A DNA stretch of 64,000 nucleotides. Origin: Variovorax paradoxus. Lineage in GTDB: Bacteria; Pseudomonadota; Gammaproteobacteria; Burkholderiales; Burkholderiaceae_C. The stretch is from NCBI RefSeq assembly GCF_018614915.1, contig NZ_JAGGNU010000077.1:1-64000 (forward strand). Reading direction: 5' to 3'. Under the pieces are notes generated by a model. It saw only the letters and a program-made list of their open reading frames with translations. It did no database searches and had not been told where the DNA came from. Positions 38,047-47,815 of the stretch are shown here, in pieces (within the stretch, counting starts at the first letter, position 1; every line of letters begins with the position of its first letter). Both the position numbers and the translations under genes were made by a program.

Positions 38047-38072
38047 AAGCCGCCTCCGGGCGGCTTTTCTTT
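38047..38072 (+). terminator. Intrinsic terminator of the atp operon
   Basis: AAGCCGCC (38047-38054) pairs perfectly with GGCGGCTT (38059-38066) around a TCCG loop and is followed by TTCTTT. This is the standard end of the atp transcript. Confidence 0.92.
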
Positions 38073-38088
38073 GCCGCGGCCGCACATC

Positions 38089-38146
38089 TTCAGCCTGTTT
38101 TTGGCCTAAGTTCAAGCTTGCCCGGCTGAAGCCCGGCGCCTAGTAT
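38089..38146 (+). promoter_or_regulatory. Candidate promoter and operator of the ROK/sugar ABC operon
   Basis: TTGCCC (38118-38123) and TAGTAT (38141-38146) are spaced by 17 bases and form a plausible sigma-70 promoter 61 bases before the ROK gene. An inverted repeat, TTCAGCC (38089-38095) and GGCTGAA (38124-38130), flanks and overlaps the -35 element. It would suit repression by the ROK protein encoded downstream. Confidence 0.55.
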
Positions 38147-38207
38147 TCGCCTTCGCCCGGACCCGCAGAGGTCGCAGCGGCAAGAACGAATCGCTGGAGA
38201 CAAGAGC

Positions 38208-39410
38208 TTGAGCACCTGGAGCGGCCTCACTGCCGACGAGATGCAACTGCTGGAGACCACCTTCTGGTCGGCCGGCGGGTCGCGCCACGGCATGGCCGAA
38301 CGACTGGGCTTCTCCAAGAGCAAGGCCAATGCGCTGATCGCCGGGCTGGTCGACCAGGGCCTGCTGGCCGAGGCCGGCCTGCAGCGCTCCTCCGGTGGCC
38401 GCCGGGCCGAGAACCTCCAGCTTCATGCCGGCCTCGGCGTGCTCGTGGGCGTGGACATCGGTGCCACCAGCCTCGACGTCGCCGTGCTGCGGCCCGACCT
38501 CACCGTGCTCGCGCAGCATGCGGAACCGGCCGACGTGCGCGAAGGTCCGGGCGTGGTGCTGGCGCGCGTGCGCGTGCTGATGCGCGAGCTGCTGGGCCGC
38601 TGCGGCTTCCAGGCAAAGCAGGTGATCGGCATCGGCATCGGCGTGCCCGGCCCGGTCAACTTCGAGATCGGCCAGCTCGTGAATCCGCCGCTGATGCCGG
38701 CCTGGGACAGCTTCTCGATCCGCGACTACCTGCGCGAGGACTACGCGGCGCCGGTCTTCGTCGACAACGACGTGAACCTGATGGCACTCGGCGAGCTCTG
38801 GCGCCTGAAGCGCTCGCTTTCCAACTTCCTCGTCATCAAGATCGGCACCGGCATCGGCTGCGGCATCGTGTGCCATGGCGAGGTGTACCGCGGCGCCGCC
38901 GGCTCGGCCGGGGACGTCGGCCACATCTGCGTCGACCAGGAAGGCCCGCGCTGCCATTGCGGCAACCTCGGATGCGTCGAGGCGATGGCGGCCGGCCCGG
39001 CCATCACGCGCATGGCGGTGCAGGCGGCGGAAGCCGGCGAGAGCGCGGCGCTGGCCGAGCGGCTGCGCGCACAGGGCCGGATCGATGCGGTCGACGTCGG
39101 CCAGGCCAGCCGTGCCGGCGATGCGGCGGCCAATGCCATCGTGCAGCGCGCGGGCAACCTGATCGGCCAGATGCTGGCGTCGATCGTGAACTTCTTCAAT
39201 CCCTCGCACGTGTTCATCGGCGGCGGCATCACGCGCATCGGGCCGCTGTTCCTCGCGGCCGTGCGGCAGAGCGTCTACCAGCGCTCGCTGGCGCTTTCGA
39301 CGCGGCACCTCGAGATCCAGTACACGCCGCTCGGCGCACAGGCCGGGCTCGTCGGTGCGGGGGTGCTGGCCATGCACGAGACGCTCAAGGTTCGGGGGGT
39401 GGCGCCATGA
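38208..39410 (+). CDS. ROK-family transcriptional regulator
   Basis: This 400-residue repressor has an N-terminal winged helix (about residues 10-60, MAERLGFSKSKANALIAGLVDQGLL) fused to a sugar-kinase-like ROK domain. GVDIGATSLD is the phosphate-binding motif. His239 with Cys249, Cys251 and Cys256 (CHCGNLGC) forms the ROK zinc site. It probably senses a sugar and represses the operon it heads. The start codon is TTG at 38208 with GGAGA upstream. The stop overlaps the transporter ATPase start as ATGA. Confidence 0.92.
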   Translation: MSTWSGLTADEMQLLETTFWSAGGSRHGMAERLGFSKSKANALIAGLVDQGLLAEAGLQRSSGGRRAENLQLHAGLGVLVGVDIGATSLDVAVLRPDLTVLAQHAEPADVREGPGVVLARVRVLMRELLGRCGFQAKQVIGIGIGVPGPVNFEIGQLVNPPLMPAWDSFSIRDYLREDYAAPVFVDNDVNLMALGELWRLKRSLSNFLVIKIGTGIGCGIVCHGEVYRGAAGSAGDVGHICVDQEGPRCHCGNLGCVEAMAAGPAITRMAVQAAEAGESAALAERLRAQGRIDAVDVGQASRAGDAAANAIVQRAGNLIGQMLASIVNFFNPSHVFIGGGITRIGPLFLAAVRQSVYQRSLALSTRHLEIQYTPLGAQAGLVGAGVLAMHETLKVRGVAP

Positions 39411-40912
39411 CGCAGCAAGCCAAGCGCAGCGTCGCCGTCGACTTCGACCAGGTGGTGAAGGCCTTCGGCCCGGTGCAGGTGTTGCACGGCGTCAGCTTCT
39501 CGATCGAGCCGGGCAGGGTCTACGGCCTGCTCGGCGAGAACGGCGCCGGCAAGTCGACGCTGATGAAGATCCTGGCCGGCTACGAGGCCATCACGGGCGG
39601 CGTGGTGCGCGTCAATGGCGAGCCGCAGCACTTCGGCAGTTCGCGCGACGCTGAAGCGCTCGGCATCGTGCTGATCCACCAGGAATTCAATCTGGCCGAA
39701 GACCTGAGCGTGGCGCAGAACATCTTCCTCGGCCATGAGAAGAAAAAGGGCTGGCTGCTCGACGACGCCGCGATGGAGCGCGACGCAGCCGCCGCGCTCG
39801 CCCAGGTGGGCCTCCAGATCGACCCGCGGACCAAGGTGCGCCGCCTGATCGTGGCCGAAAAGCAGCTGGTGGAAATCGCCAAGGCGGTCTCGCGCCATGC
39901 GCGCCTGCTGATCATGGACGAGCCGACCGCCACGCTCACGCCCGGCGAAACCGAGCGCCTGTTCAAGTTGATCGCGCAGCTGCGCGCCGACGGCGTGACC
40001 ATCGTCTACATCTCGCACAAGCTCGACGAGGTGGAGCGCGTGACCGACGAGGTGATCGTGATGCGCGACGGCCGCTTCGTGACGCGCGCGCCGACCTCCG
40101 AGCTCACGCGCCACCAGATGGCCAACCTGATGGTGGGCCGCGAACTCGCCGACCTCTACCCGCCGCGCGACGCCGTGGTCAGGAGTGCGGCGCCCGCGAT
40201 GCAGGTGCGCAACTTCAGCGTGCCCGGCTGGGCCGACAACGCAAGCTTCGAGGTCCGCCCCGGCGAGATCCTCGGCTTCGCCGGCCTGGTCGGCGCCGGC
40301 CGCACCGAGCTCTTCGAAGGTCTGCTCGGCCTGCGGCCCTCGAGCGGCGTGGTCGAGCTCCAGGGCCGCCCGGTGCAGCTGCGCAATCCACGCGCGGCCG
40401 CGAAGCACGGCTTCACCTACCTGAGCGAAGACCGCAAGGGCAAGGGCCTGCACGTGCACCTCGGCCTGCGCCAGAACCTCACGCTGATGGCGCTCGAACG
40501 CTACGCCACGCCGTGGCTGCATCCCGAGGCCGAACGCGGCGCGCTGGCCGCAGCCGTCAAGGACTACGGCATCCGCACCGGCGACCTCGACGCACGCGCC
40601 TCGTCGCTCTCGGGCGGCAACCAGCAGAAGCTCGCGCTCGCCAAGGTGCTGCAGCCGCAACCCAAGGTGGTGGTGCTCGACGAGCCGACGCGCGGCGTCG
40701 ACGTCGGCGCCAAGCGCGACATCTATTTCCTGATCCAGAAGCTTGCCCGCGAAGGGCTGGCCGTGATCGTCGTCTCGTCGGAGCTGATGGAGCTCATCGG
40801 CCTGTGCCACCGCGTCGCGGTGATGCGTGCCGGCCGGCTCGTGACCACGCTCGACGCCGACCAACTGACCGAAGAGGAGCTCATCGCTCATGCCACCGGA
40901 ACCGCGCACTAA
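39407..40912 (+). CDS. Sugar ABC transporter ATP-binding protein (RbsA/MglA type)
   Basis: This 501-residue protein has two ABC domains. The first has Walker A GENGAGKST and Walker B LLIMDEPTATLT. The second has a degenerate P-loop (GLVGAGRTE) and the signature SLSGGNQQKLALAK with VVLDEPTRGVDVGAK. This layout is specific for CUT2 monosaccharide importers of the ribose/galactose type. The N-terminal copy of the signature is unusual (VRRLIVAEKQLVEIAKA), as is common in this subfamily. A repeat copy follows directly. Confidence 0.95.
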   Translation: MTQQAKRSVAVDFDQVVKAFGPVQVLHGVSFSIEPGRVYGLLGENGAGKSTLMKILAGYEAITGGVVRVNGEPQHFGSSRDAEALGIVLIHQEFNLAEDLSVAQNIFLGHEKKKGWLLDDAAMERDAAAALAQVGLQIDPRTKVRRLIVAEKQLVEIAKAVSRHARLLIMDEPTATLTPGETERLFKLIAQLRADGVTIVYISHKLDEVERVTDEVIVMRDGRFVTRAPTSELTRHQMANLMVGRELADLYPPRDAVVRSAAPAMQVRNFSVPGWADNASFEVRPGEILGFAGLVGAGRTELFEGLLGLRPSSGVVELQGRPVQLRNPRAAAKHGFTYLSEDRKGKGLHVHLGLRQNLTLMALERYATPWLHPEAERGALAAAVKDYGIRTGDLDARASSLSGGNQQKLALAKVLQPQPKVVVLDEPTRGVDVGAKRDIYFLIQKLAREGLAVIVVSSELMELIGLCHRVAVMRAGRLVTTLDADQLTEEELIAHATGTAH

Positions 40913-41009
40913 TCCCACCCCCGTTGCTTGCTCACTTCGTGTAGCCGCCTCCCCCCTCAAGGGGGCGACACCAGCAGCCCGGCGAAGCCGGTTCCGCGGT
41001 GTCCCCCGA
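40913..41009 (+). repeat. Comamonadaceae-type 3'-end repeat, copy D
   Basis: Immediately after the TAA stop of the ATPase gene come CCCACCCCC, GCTCACTTCGTGTAGCCGCC, a CCCCCC-TCAA-GGGGG hairpin, GACACCAGC and GCCCGGCGAAGCCGGTTCCG with CGGTGTCCCCC. The order and spacing are the same as in copies A and B. It lies inside the sugar transporter operon, between the ATPase and permease genes. Confidence 0.8.
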
Positions 41010-41046
41010 ACGGGCGTCGCTTCGCTTGCCGACTGAGCGTCCAACC

Positions 41047-42057
41047 ATGTCTTCCACACCTGAATCCACCGCCGCCGCGCATCGGCCCGAAAGCAGGCCG
41101 CGCTGGACCGAGCACCTGCACGGCCTCGGCCCGGTCATCGGCCTGGTGCTGCTGTGCATCGCCGGCACGCTGCTCAACGGCGACTTCGCCACCGTCGACA
41201 ACGCGATGAACGTGCTCACGCGCACGGCCTTCATCGGCATCATCGCGGTCGGCATGTGCTTCGTGATCATCTCGGGCGGCATCGATCTCTCGGTCGGCTC
41301 GATGGCGGCGCTGATCGCAGGCTGCGTGATCATGTTCATCAACGCCATGGGCCCGGCGCTCGGCTCGCCGCTCATGGCGGTGATGCTGGGCGCCGTGCTT
41401 GCGGTCGTGCTGGGCGCGGCCTTCGGGCTGGCGCACGGCCTCCTCATCACCAAGGGGCGCATCGAGCCCTTCATCGTGACGCTGGGCACGCTCGGCATCT
41501 TCCGCGCCTACCTGACCTACTTCGCCGATGGCGGCGCGCTCACGCTCGACAACGAGCTCTCCGACCTGTACGCGCCGGTCTACTACGCGAGCCTGCTGGG
41601 CATCCCGGTACCGGTGTGGGTGTTCCTGGTCGTCGCCGTCATCGGCGGCCTGATCCTCAACCGCACCGCCTACGGCCGCTACGTGCAGGCCATCGGCTCC
41701 AACGAGCAGGTCGCGCGCTACGCGGCGGTCGGCGTCGACGGCGTGAAGATCCTGACCTACGTGCTGCTCGGCGTCTGCGTCGGCATCGCGACGCTGCTCT
41801 ACGTGCCGCGGCTCGGCTCGGCCTCGCCGACCACCGGCATCTTGTGGGAGCTCGAAGCCATCGCCGCGGTCATCGTCGGCGGCACCGCGCTCAAGGGCGG
41901 CGCGGGCAGCATCACCGGCACCGTGATCGGCGCCATCCTGCTCTCGGTCATCAGCAACATCCTGAACCTCACCAGCATCATCAGCGTGTACCTCAACGCA
42001 GCAGTGCAGGGCATCGTGATCATCGTCGTCGCGTTCCTTCAGCGCGGGCGCAGGTAA
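41047..42057 (+). CDS. Sugar ABC transporter permease (RbsC type)
   Basis: This 336-residue membrane protein has about nine to ten helices. The [20 protein letters not shown] segment and the [26 protein letters not shown] cytoplasmic loop are diagnostic of CUT2 permeases. ATG 41047 was chosen because the sequence upstream in the same frame comes from repeat copy D. Its ribosome site is weak. Its place between two repeat copies is unusual for an operon gene. Confidence 0.94.
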   Translation: MSSTPESTAAAHRPESRPRWTEHLHGLGPVIGLVLLCIAGTLLNGDFATVDNAMNVLTRTAFIGIIAVGMCFVIISGGIDLSVGSMAALIAGCVIMFINAMGPALGSPLMAVMLGAVLAVVLGAAFGLAHGLLITKGRIEPFIVTLGTLGIFRAYLTYFADGGALTLDNELSDLYAPVYYASLLGIPVPVWVFLVVAVIGGLILNRTAYGRYVQAIGSNEQVARYAAVGVDGVKILTYVLLGVCVGIATLLYVPRLGSASPTTGILWELEAIAAVIVGGTALKGGAGSITGTVIGAILLSVISNILNLTSIISVYLNAAVQGIVIIVVAFLQRGRR

Positions 42058-42146
42058 TGGCCCCCCAGCTTTTCACTCGCTGCGCTCGTGCAACTCCACC
42101 CCCCGAGGGGGAGGCGCGGCCGCCTTGGCGGCCCGGCGGCGGCCGC
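42058..42146 (+). repeat. Diverged 3'-end repeat, copy E
   Basis: Directly after the permease stop, GGCCCCCCAGCTTTTCACTC, a CGCTGCGCTCG segment, CACCCCCCGAGGGGGA (a hairpin) and a G/C-rich tail reproduce the order of blocks in the other copies with more divergence. The region to the next gene is otherwise empty except for the ribosome site. Confidence 0.55.
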
Positions 42147-42194
42147 CCGCTCGACTTCTCGTTCGACTGTTTTTCAACCACGGAGACAACAAGC

Positions 42195-43157
42195 ATGAAT
42201 CTCATCACCCGACGCATCGCACTCACCGCCATCGCCGCCGCAAGCTTCGCGGCTTTCCCGGCCCTGGCTGCCGAAAAGGTCAACCTCGGCGTTTCGATTC
42301 CCGCCGCCACGCACAGCTTCATGGGCGGCATCAACTACTGGGCCAACCAGGCGAAGAAGGATCTCGAAAAGGAGCACAAGGACCTCAAGATCACCATCAA
42401 GACCGCGGCCAATGCGCCCGAGCAGGCCAACCAGCTGCAGGACCTGTCGACCGTGACCAAGATCAACGCACTGGTGATCTTCCCCTTCGAATCGGCCGCG
42501 CTCACCAAGCCGGTGGCCCAGGTCAAGGCCAAGGGCACCTACGTCACCGTGGTCGATCGCGGCCTCACCGACACCAGCGCGCAGGATGCGTACGTGGCCG
42601 GCGACAACACCGCCTTCGGCAAGATCCCGGCCGAGTACATCGCCAAGAAGCTGAACGGCAAGGGCAACGTGGTCGCGCTGCGCGGCATCGCCACCACGCT
42701 GGACAACGAGCGCATGGACGCCTTCAACGGCGTGCTCAAGAACTACCCCGACATCAAGCTGCTCGACGCCAAGTACGCCAACTGGAACCGCGACGACGCC
42801 TTCAAGGTCACGCAGGACTACCTCACGCGCTTCAAGAACATCGACGCCATCTGGGCCGCCGACGACGACATGGCAGTGGGTGTGCTCAAGGCCATCGAGC
42901 AGGCCAAGCGCGACGACATCAAGATCATCTTCGGCGGTGCCGGCGCCAAGGGCATGGTCAAGACCATCATCGACGGCAAGGACAAGCGCATCGACGCCGA
43001 CGTCAGCTACTCGCCCAAGTTCATCTACGACGCGATCAAGCTCACGGCCGAGGCGCGCCTGAAGGGCGAGAAGCTGCCGGCGACGACGATCATCCCCTCG
43101 GTGCTGATCACCAAGGAAAACGCGAAAGACTTCTACCACCCCAATTCCCCGTTCTGA
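42195..43157 (+). CDS. Sugar ABC transporter substrate-binding protein
   Basis: This 320-residue periplasmic protein has a signal peptide ending in ALA. Its fold is of the ribose-binding type (peripla_BP_4): [63 protein letters not shown] and [20 protein letters not shown]. The bound sugar is not evident; the three GxDN-like and WAADDD contacts suggest a monosaccharide or polyol. It completes an ATPase-permease-binding protein set. Confidence 0.93.
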   Translation: MNLITRRIALTAIAAASFAAFPALAAEKVNLGVSIPAATHSFMGGINYWANQAKKDLEKEHKDLKITIKTAANAPEQANQLQDLSTVTKINALVIFPFESAALTKPVAQVKAKGTYVTVVDRGLTDTSAQDAYVAGDNTAFGKIPAEYIAKKLNGKGNVVALRGIATTLDNERMDAFNGVLKNYPDIKLLDAKYANWNRDDAFKVTQDYLTRFKNIDAIWAADDDMAVGVLKAIEQAKRDDIKIIFGGAGAKGMVKTIIDGKDKRIDADVSYSPKFIYDAIKLTAEARLKGEKLPATTIIPSVLITKENAKDFYHPNSPF

Positions 43158-43162
43158 GGCCG

Positions 43163-44326
43163 ATGACCGACACCTCCCCGCGCAAGCTGCGCTACGCCAT
43201 GGTCGGCGGCGGGCGCGACGCCTTCATCGGCGCCGTGCACCGCAAGGCGATCGCGCTCGACGGCCAAGCCGAGCTGGTGGCCGGTGCGCTGTCGTCGAGT
43301 GCGGAAAAGGCACGCGCCTCGGGGCGCGACCTGTTCCTTGCCGACGAGCGCAACCACGGCGACTGGCAAGCCCTGCTCGCCGACGAACTGAAGCGGCCGG
43401 CCGACGAGCGCATCGACTTCGTCTCCATCGTCACACCGAATCACCTGCACTTCCCGGTGGCCCGGGCTTTCGTGGAGGCGGGCTTCCACGTGGTGTGCGA
43501 CAAGCCGCTGGTGCACACCCGCGAGCAGGCCGATGCCTTGGTCGCGGCGGTCGCACGGCAGGGCACCGTGTTCGCGGTCACCTACAACTACACCGGCTAC
43601 CCGATGGTGCGGGAGGCGCGCGAGCTGGTGCGTTCGGGCCGCCTCGGCGAGATCCGCAAGGTGGTCGTCGAATACAACCAGGGCTGGCTCGCGACCCAGT
43701 TGGAAAGCGAAGGCAACAAGCAGGCCGCGTGGCGCAGCGACCCGGCCATGAGCGGCGCGGCCGGCGCCATCGGCGACATCGGCTCGCATGCCGAGAACCT
43801 GGTCGCGAGCGTGACCGGCCTCGAGATCGAGAGCCTTTGCGCCGACTTGAGCGCGCTGGTGCCGGGTCGTGCGCTCGACGATGACGGCAGCCTGCTGTTG
43901 CGCTTCAAGGGCGGCGCGCGCGGCGTGCTGATCGCCTCCCAGATCAACACCGGGCTGGAGAACGACCTGCGCCTGCGCGTCTCCGGCACGCTGGGCACAC
44001 TGGTGTGGCGGCAGGAGCAGCCCAGCGAGCTGCTGCATCTGCCGCAGGACGGACCCCGGCGCATTCTCACTCGCGGATCGCCCTGGCTCGGCGAGGCGGC
44101 GAAGCGCGTGAGCCGGCTGCCGAGCGGCCATCCCGAAGGTTTCATCGAAGCCTTCGCGAACCTGTATGCCGGCGTCATGGCCGATATCCGCGCGCGGCTC
44201 GCGGGCGTTGCGGCGGACCCGCTGGATGCCGATTACCCGCGCGTGGAAGATGGCGCGCGCGGCGTGCGCTTTATCGAGCGCACGGTGGCCTCGGCGCAGA
44301 GCGAGGCCAAGTGGACGGCCTGGTGA
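43163..44326 (+). CDS. Gfo/Idh/MocA-family oxidoreductase
   Basis: This 387-residue NAD(P)-dependent dehydrogenase probably acts on the imported sugar or polyol. The N-terminal Rossmann fold has [13 protein letters not shown] and [28 protein letters not shown] carries the conserved Lys-Pro. [10 protein letters not shown] in the C-terminal domain carries the usual catalytic Asp and His. It starts 5 bases after the binding-protein stop and closes the operon. Specific sugar-dehydrogenase names cannot be justified by sequence alone. Confidence 0.92.
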   Translation: MTDTSPRKLRYAMVGGGRDAFIGAVHRKAIALDGQAELVAGALSSSAEKARASGRDLFLADERNHGDWQALLADELKRPADERIDFVSIVTPNHLHFPVARAFVEAGFHVVCDKPLVHTREQADALVAAVARQGTVFAVTYNYTGYPMVREARELVRSGRLGEIRKVVVEYNQGWLATQLESEGNKQAAWRSDPAMSGAAGAIGDIGSHAENLVASVTGLEIESLCADLSALVPGRALDDDGSLLLRFKGGARGVLIASQINTGLENDLRLRVSGTLGTLVWRQEQPSELLHLPQDGPRRILTRGSPWLGEAAKRVSRLPSGHPEGFIEAFANLYAGVMADIRARLAGVAADPLDADYPRVEDGARGVRFIERTVASAQSEAKWTAW

Positions 44327-44357
44327 GCTGAGCCGCGTCGGACTTCCCGGCTGTCGC

Positions 44358-44659
44358 TCACGCGGCTTCGTTCAAGAGCTCGAAGCGGGGCGCCGACCGC
44401 TGCAGCCGAGCCTGCGACGGCACCGTCCATCCTGCGGCCCGCATCGACTCGGCGAGGGCGGCCACCAGGTTCGCGATGTCCGTCGCGGCGGTCGCGTGCA
44501 TGGCCTCGGCCACCACCAGCGCGCCCGTGGTCTGCTCGCGCACGCAGGACAGTGCGCTTTGGCGATGGCACCGGCGCCTGGCATGGGCGTGGCCGGCGGC
44601 ATCGGAAAAATCACTTCGCCGGCATCCGGCTGCTCCCGAATGTCTGCCCCGCAGGGCAA
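44358..44659 (-). pseudogene. Possible gene remnant or small unknown protein
   Basis: The 381-base gap between the dehydrogenase and nadE contains a minus-strand segment with good coding bias. An open frame ending at 44358 encodes an alanine-rich helical C-terminus ([20 protein letters not shown]...FELLNEAA). Its natural upstream continuation ([18 protein letters not shown]...) is in another frame ending near 44560, as if one frameshift had occurred. I do not recognise the product. It could be a decayed gene or two overlapping chance frames. Confidence 0.3.
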
Positions 44660-44706
44660 TGGCTAGCGCCCCTGATGTTCGCCGGCGCAAGCGTCACAAT
44701 CCGGCC

Positions 44707-46785
44707 ATGACCGAGCACGAGTTCTTCAATCCCTACACCCACGGCTTCGCGCGCCTCGCGGTGGCGGTGCCGCGCAACCGCGTGGCCGATCCGGTGTTCA
44801 ACGCCGCCGAGACCATCCGCATGTACCGCGAGACCGCGGCCGACGGCGCGCTGCTGGTCGCCTTCCCCGAGCTGGGACTCTCGGCCTACACCTGCGACGA
44901 CCTGTTCCACCAGGCGGCCCTGCTCGACGCCTGCGAGCGCGCGCTGCTGGACGTGGCTGCCGCATCGCGCGACATCGCCGCCGTTGCCGTGGTTGGGCTG
45001 CCGCTGCGCGTGGACCACCGCCTCTTCAACTGCGCGGCCGTGGTCGCCGGCGGCCGCGTGCTGGGCGTGCTGCCGAAGACCTACCTGCCGAACTACGGCG
45101 AGTTCTACGAAGGCCGGCAGTTCAACGGCGCCGACAGCGCGCTCTCGACCGAGATCATGCTGGGCGGCGAGCGCGTGCCCTTCGGCACCGAGCTGTTGTT
45201 TCAGTCGAAGCAGATGCCGCTCTTCAAGCTGCACGTGGAGATTTGCGAGGACGTGTGGGTGCCCATTCCGCCGTCGAGCTATGCCGCGCTGGCCGGCGCG
45301 ACCGTGCTGGTCAACCTGTCGGCGTCCAACATCACGATCGGCAAGTCGGACTACCGGCACCGGCTGGTGAGCCTGCAGTCGGCACGTTGCCTCGCGGCCT
45401 ACCTCTATTCGTCGGCAGGCATCGGCGAGTCGACTACCGACCTGGCCTGGGACGGGCAGGCGCTGATCTGCGAGAGCGGCGACATGCTGGCCGAGAGCGA
45501 GCGCTTCAGCAACCGCTCGCACTTCATCGCGGCCGACGTCGACCTCGAGCGCCTGTCGCGCGAGCGCATGCGGCAGAACAGCTTCGGCACTTCGGTCCAG
45601 AAGCACAGGAGTGCGCTGGCGAGCTGGCGCACCGTCGCGTTCGACCTGGCGCCGCCGCGGCAGGTGCCGCGCGGCCTGCTGCGCTCGGTCGAGCGCTTCC
45701 CCTATGTGCCCGCCGATCCGGCCCGGCGCGACGAGCGCTGCGGCGAGGTCTTCAACATCCAGGTGCAGTCGCTGGTGCAGCGGCTGGAGGCGAGCCGCAT
45801 CGACAAGCTCGTGATCGGCGTCTCGGGCGGGCTCGACTCCACCCATGCCTTGCTCGTGTGCGCGCAGGCCATGGACCGGCTCGGCCTGCCGCGTGCCAAC
45901 ATCCTCGGCTTCACCATGCCCGGCTTCGCGACCAGCGGGCGCACGCTGGACCAGGCGCACCGGCTGATGACCAGCATCGGCTGCACCGCACGCGAGGTCG
46001 ACATCCGCCCGAGCTGCCGCCAGATGCTGGAAGACATCGGTCACCCCTTCCACCAGGGCGTTCCGCAGTACGACATCACCTTCGAGAACGTGCAGGCCGG
46101 CGAGCGCACCAGCCACCTGTTCCGCCTGGCCAACCATCACAACGGCATCGTCGTCGGCACGGGCGACCTGAGCGAACTGGCGCTCGGTTGGTGCACCTAC
46201 GGCGTCGGCGACCACATGTCGCACTACAACGTGAACGCGAGCGTGCCCAAGACGCTGATCAAGCACCTGGTGCGCTGGGTGGCCGCGACTCGGGTGCTGG
46301 GCGAGGAGGGCAGCGCCGTGCTGCGCGAGATCCTCGAGACCGAGGTCAGCCCCGAGCTGATCCCGAGCGATGCCCAGAAGGGCGCAGAGGCGTCGACGCA
46401 GCCCGGCCAGCGCACCGAAGACGTGATCGGTCCCTACGAGCTGCAGGACTTCCACCTCTATTACACGCTGCGCTACGGCTTCAGGCCCAGCAAGGTCGCC
46501 TTCCTCGCGCATGCGGCCTGGGGCGACCGCACGCGCGGGCGCTGGCCCGAGGACGAGCTGCAACCGGCGCGCAACGAATATTCGCTGGCCGACATCAAGC
46601 GCCACCTCGGCACCTTCCTCTACCGCTTCTTCAAGATCAGCCAGTTCAAGCGCTCCTGCGTGCCGAATGCGCCCAAGGTCGGCTCCGGCGGCTCGCTGTC
46701 GCCGCGCGGCGATTGGCGCGCGCCCAGCGATTCGGAAGCGGAGGTGTGGCTGGAGGAGCTCAAGCGGGTGCCGGACGGCGGTTGA
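44707..46785 (+). CDS. nadE: Glutamine-dependent NAD(+) synthase
   Basis: This 692-residue enzyme makes NAD from deamido-NAD with glutamine as nitrogen donor. The N-terminal nitrilase domain has the triad Glu55 (FPELGL), Lys124 ([12 protein letters not shown]) and Cys180 (EICEDVW) for glutamine hydrolysis. The C-terminal synthetase domain has the PP-loop SGGLDS at 373-378 and [16 protein letters not shown]. It is the long two-domain form, of the usual length. It stands alone between a sugar operon and small unknown genes. Confidence 0.97.
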   Translation: MTEHEFFNPYTHGFARLAVAVPRNRVADPVFNAAETIRMYRETAADGALLVAFPELGLSAYTCDDLFHQAALLDACERALLDVAAASRDIAAVAVVGLPLRVDHRLFNCAAVVAGGRVLGVLPKTYLPNYGEFYEGRQFNGADSALSTEIMLGGERVPFGTELLFQSKQMPLFKLHVEICEDVWVPIPPSSYAALAGATVLVNLSASNITIGKSDYRHRLVSLQSARCLAAYLYSSAGIGESTTDLAWDGQALICESGDMLAESERFSNRSHFIAADVDLERLSRERMRQNSFGTSVQKHRSALASWRTVAFDLAPPRQVPRGLLRSVERFPYVPADPARRDERCGEVFNIQVQSLVQRLEASRIDKLVIGVSGGLDSTHALLVCAQAMDRLGLPRANILGFTMPGFATSGRTLDQAHRLMTSIGCTAREVDIRPSCRQMLEDIGHPFHQGVPQYDITFENVQAGERTSHLFRLANHHNGIVVGTGDLSELALGWCTYGVGDHMSHYNVNASVPKTLIKHLVRWVAATRVLGEEGSAVLREILETEVSPELIPSDAQKGAEASTQPGQRTEDVIGPYELQDFHLYYTLRYGFRPSKVAFLAHAAWGDRTRGRWPEDELQPARNEYSLADIKRHLGTFLYRFFKISQFKRSCVPNAPKVGSGGSLSPRGDWRAPSDSEAEVWLEELKRVPDGG

Positions 46786-46794
46786 TGGCGGCCG

Positions 46795-47013
46795 TCAATG
46801 CGACGCGACGGAGCGCCGCCCGGCGCCGGCTTGACGGCTGCCCCTGAGATGCCATTCGATGTCCGAGGCGCGACTGCCGACCGCCCGCACCGCCTCGCGC
46901 AGGCGGTCGTGCGTGACGTCCAGTTTTCGGGACCATTTGTCGAGTTCGCGGGCGGTGCTGATGTCGATGCGGTCGGAGTGAATGCTGCCGCCCGTGCTGG
47001 CTGCTTGTTTCAT
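46795..47013 (-). CDS. DUF3606 domain protein
   Basis: This 72-residue protein carries the DUF3606 pattern: RIDISTARELDKWSRKLDVTHDRLREAVRAVG, followed by SDIEWHL. Such proteins are common in Proteobacteria, often in several copies; their role is unknown. AGGAG lies 8 bases before the ATG at 47013. The stop is 9 bases from the convergent nadE stop. Confidence 0.8.
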   Translation of the reverse strand: MKQAASTGGSIHSDRIDISTARELDKWSRKLDVTHDRLREAVRAVGSRASDIEWHLRGSRQAGAGRRSVASH

Positions 47014-47213
47014 TGCGTTGGCTCCTGTCAGTGCTCGCACCGTAGGAGGTGCGTCGTCCGCTGCTTGTAGGAAATCAGGCCACGGGGTTGCCCGCCACGT
47101 CAACTTCGCGAATGGCCGGGGCCCACCGGCCGATCGCTCTATGTCGCCGGTCCGGCGCCTGGGTTAGAAAGCGGCTGGCTTTCATTTCCAATCCGTCTTT
47201 GCTGGAGTACACG

Positions 47214-47738
47214 ATGAGGATTCATGCCCCCCGCCCCGCGATCGCCGCTGCTGCCTGCTTCCTTCTCGCCAGCGCGGCGAGCGCGCTCGACTATCCGCCG
47301 CGCAAGCCGGGCCTGTGGGAAATGTCGATCCAGGCGGACGACGGGGCGTCCAAGACGCCCGCGATGCAGACCCAGCAATGCATCGATGCCGCCACTGACA
47401 AGGCGCTGCGCGACATGGGCAGCAGCACGGGCCAGCAAGCCTGTTCGAAGCAGGACATGCGCACCGAAGGCGGCAGGATCGTGGTCGACTCGGTGTGCAA
47501 GATCGGCGCCACCACCGTCACCACGCATTCGGTGGTCTCGGGCGACATGGGCAACGGCTATCGCATGGAAAGCCGCTCCAGCTACAACCCGCCGCTCGCG
47601 GGCCGCAAGGAGGGCACGGCGGTCATCGAGGCCAAGTGGGTCGGCCCCTGCAAGGCGGGCCAGAAGCCGGGCGACATGATGATGCCGAACGGCATGAAGA
47701 TGAACGTGCTGGACATGATGGGCGGGAAGAAGAAGTAG
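47214..47738 (+). CDS. DUF3617 family exported protein
   Basis: This 174-residue protein has a signal peptide ending in ASAL, then the DUF3617 opening PPRKPGLWEMSIQ with TQQCIDAATDKAL, two further cysteines, and a Met/Lys-rich C-terminus (MMMPNGMKMNVLDMMGGKKK). The family is periplasmic and of unknown function. CTGGAG precedes the ATG. The 200 bases upstream hold nothing that I recognise. Confidence 0.85.
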   Translation: MRIHAPRPAIAAAACFLLASAASALDYPPRKPGLWEMSIQADDGASKTPAMQTQQCIDAATDKALRDMGSSTGQQACSKQDMRTEGGRIVVDSVCKIGATTVTTHSVVSGDMGNGYRMESRSSYNPPLAGRKEGTAVIEAKWVGPCKAGQKPGDMMMPNGMKMNVLDMMGGKKK

Positions 47739-47815
47739 CAAGTAGGCTGGCGCCGACAGCGCTTCGCGTCCGGCCCGCTGCGCGAAAGGCAGGGCATCGG
47801 CCTAGGATCGCCGCC

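Noticed and set aside
40999-41046. N-terminal extension of the sugar permease from position 40999
   Set aside because: It would translate the tail of repeat copy D; ATG 41047 gives a normal permease N-terminus.
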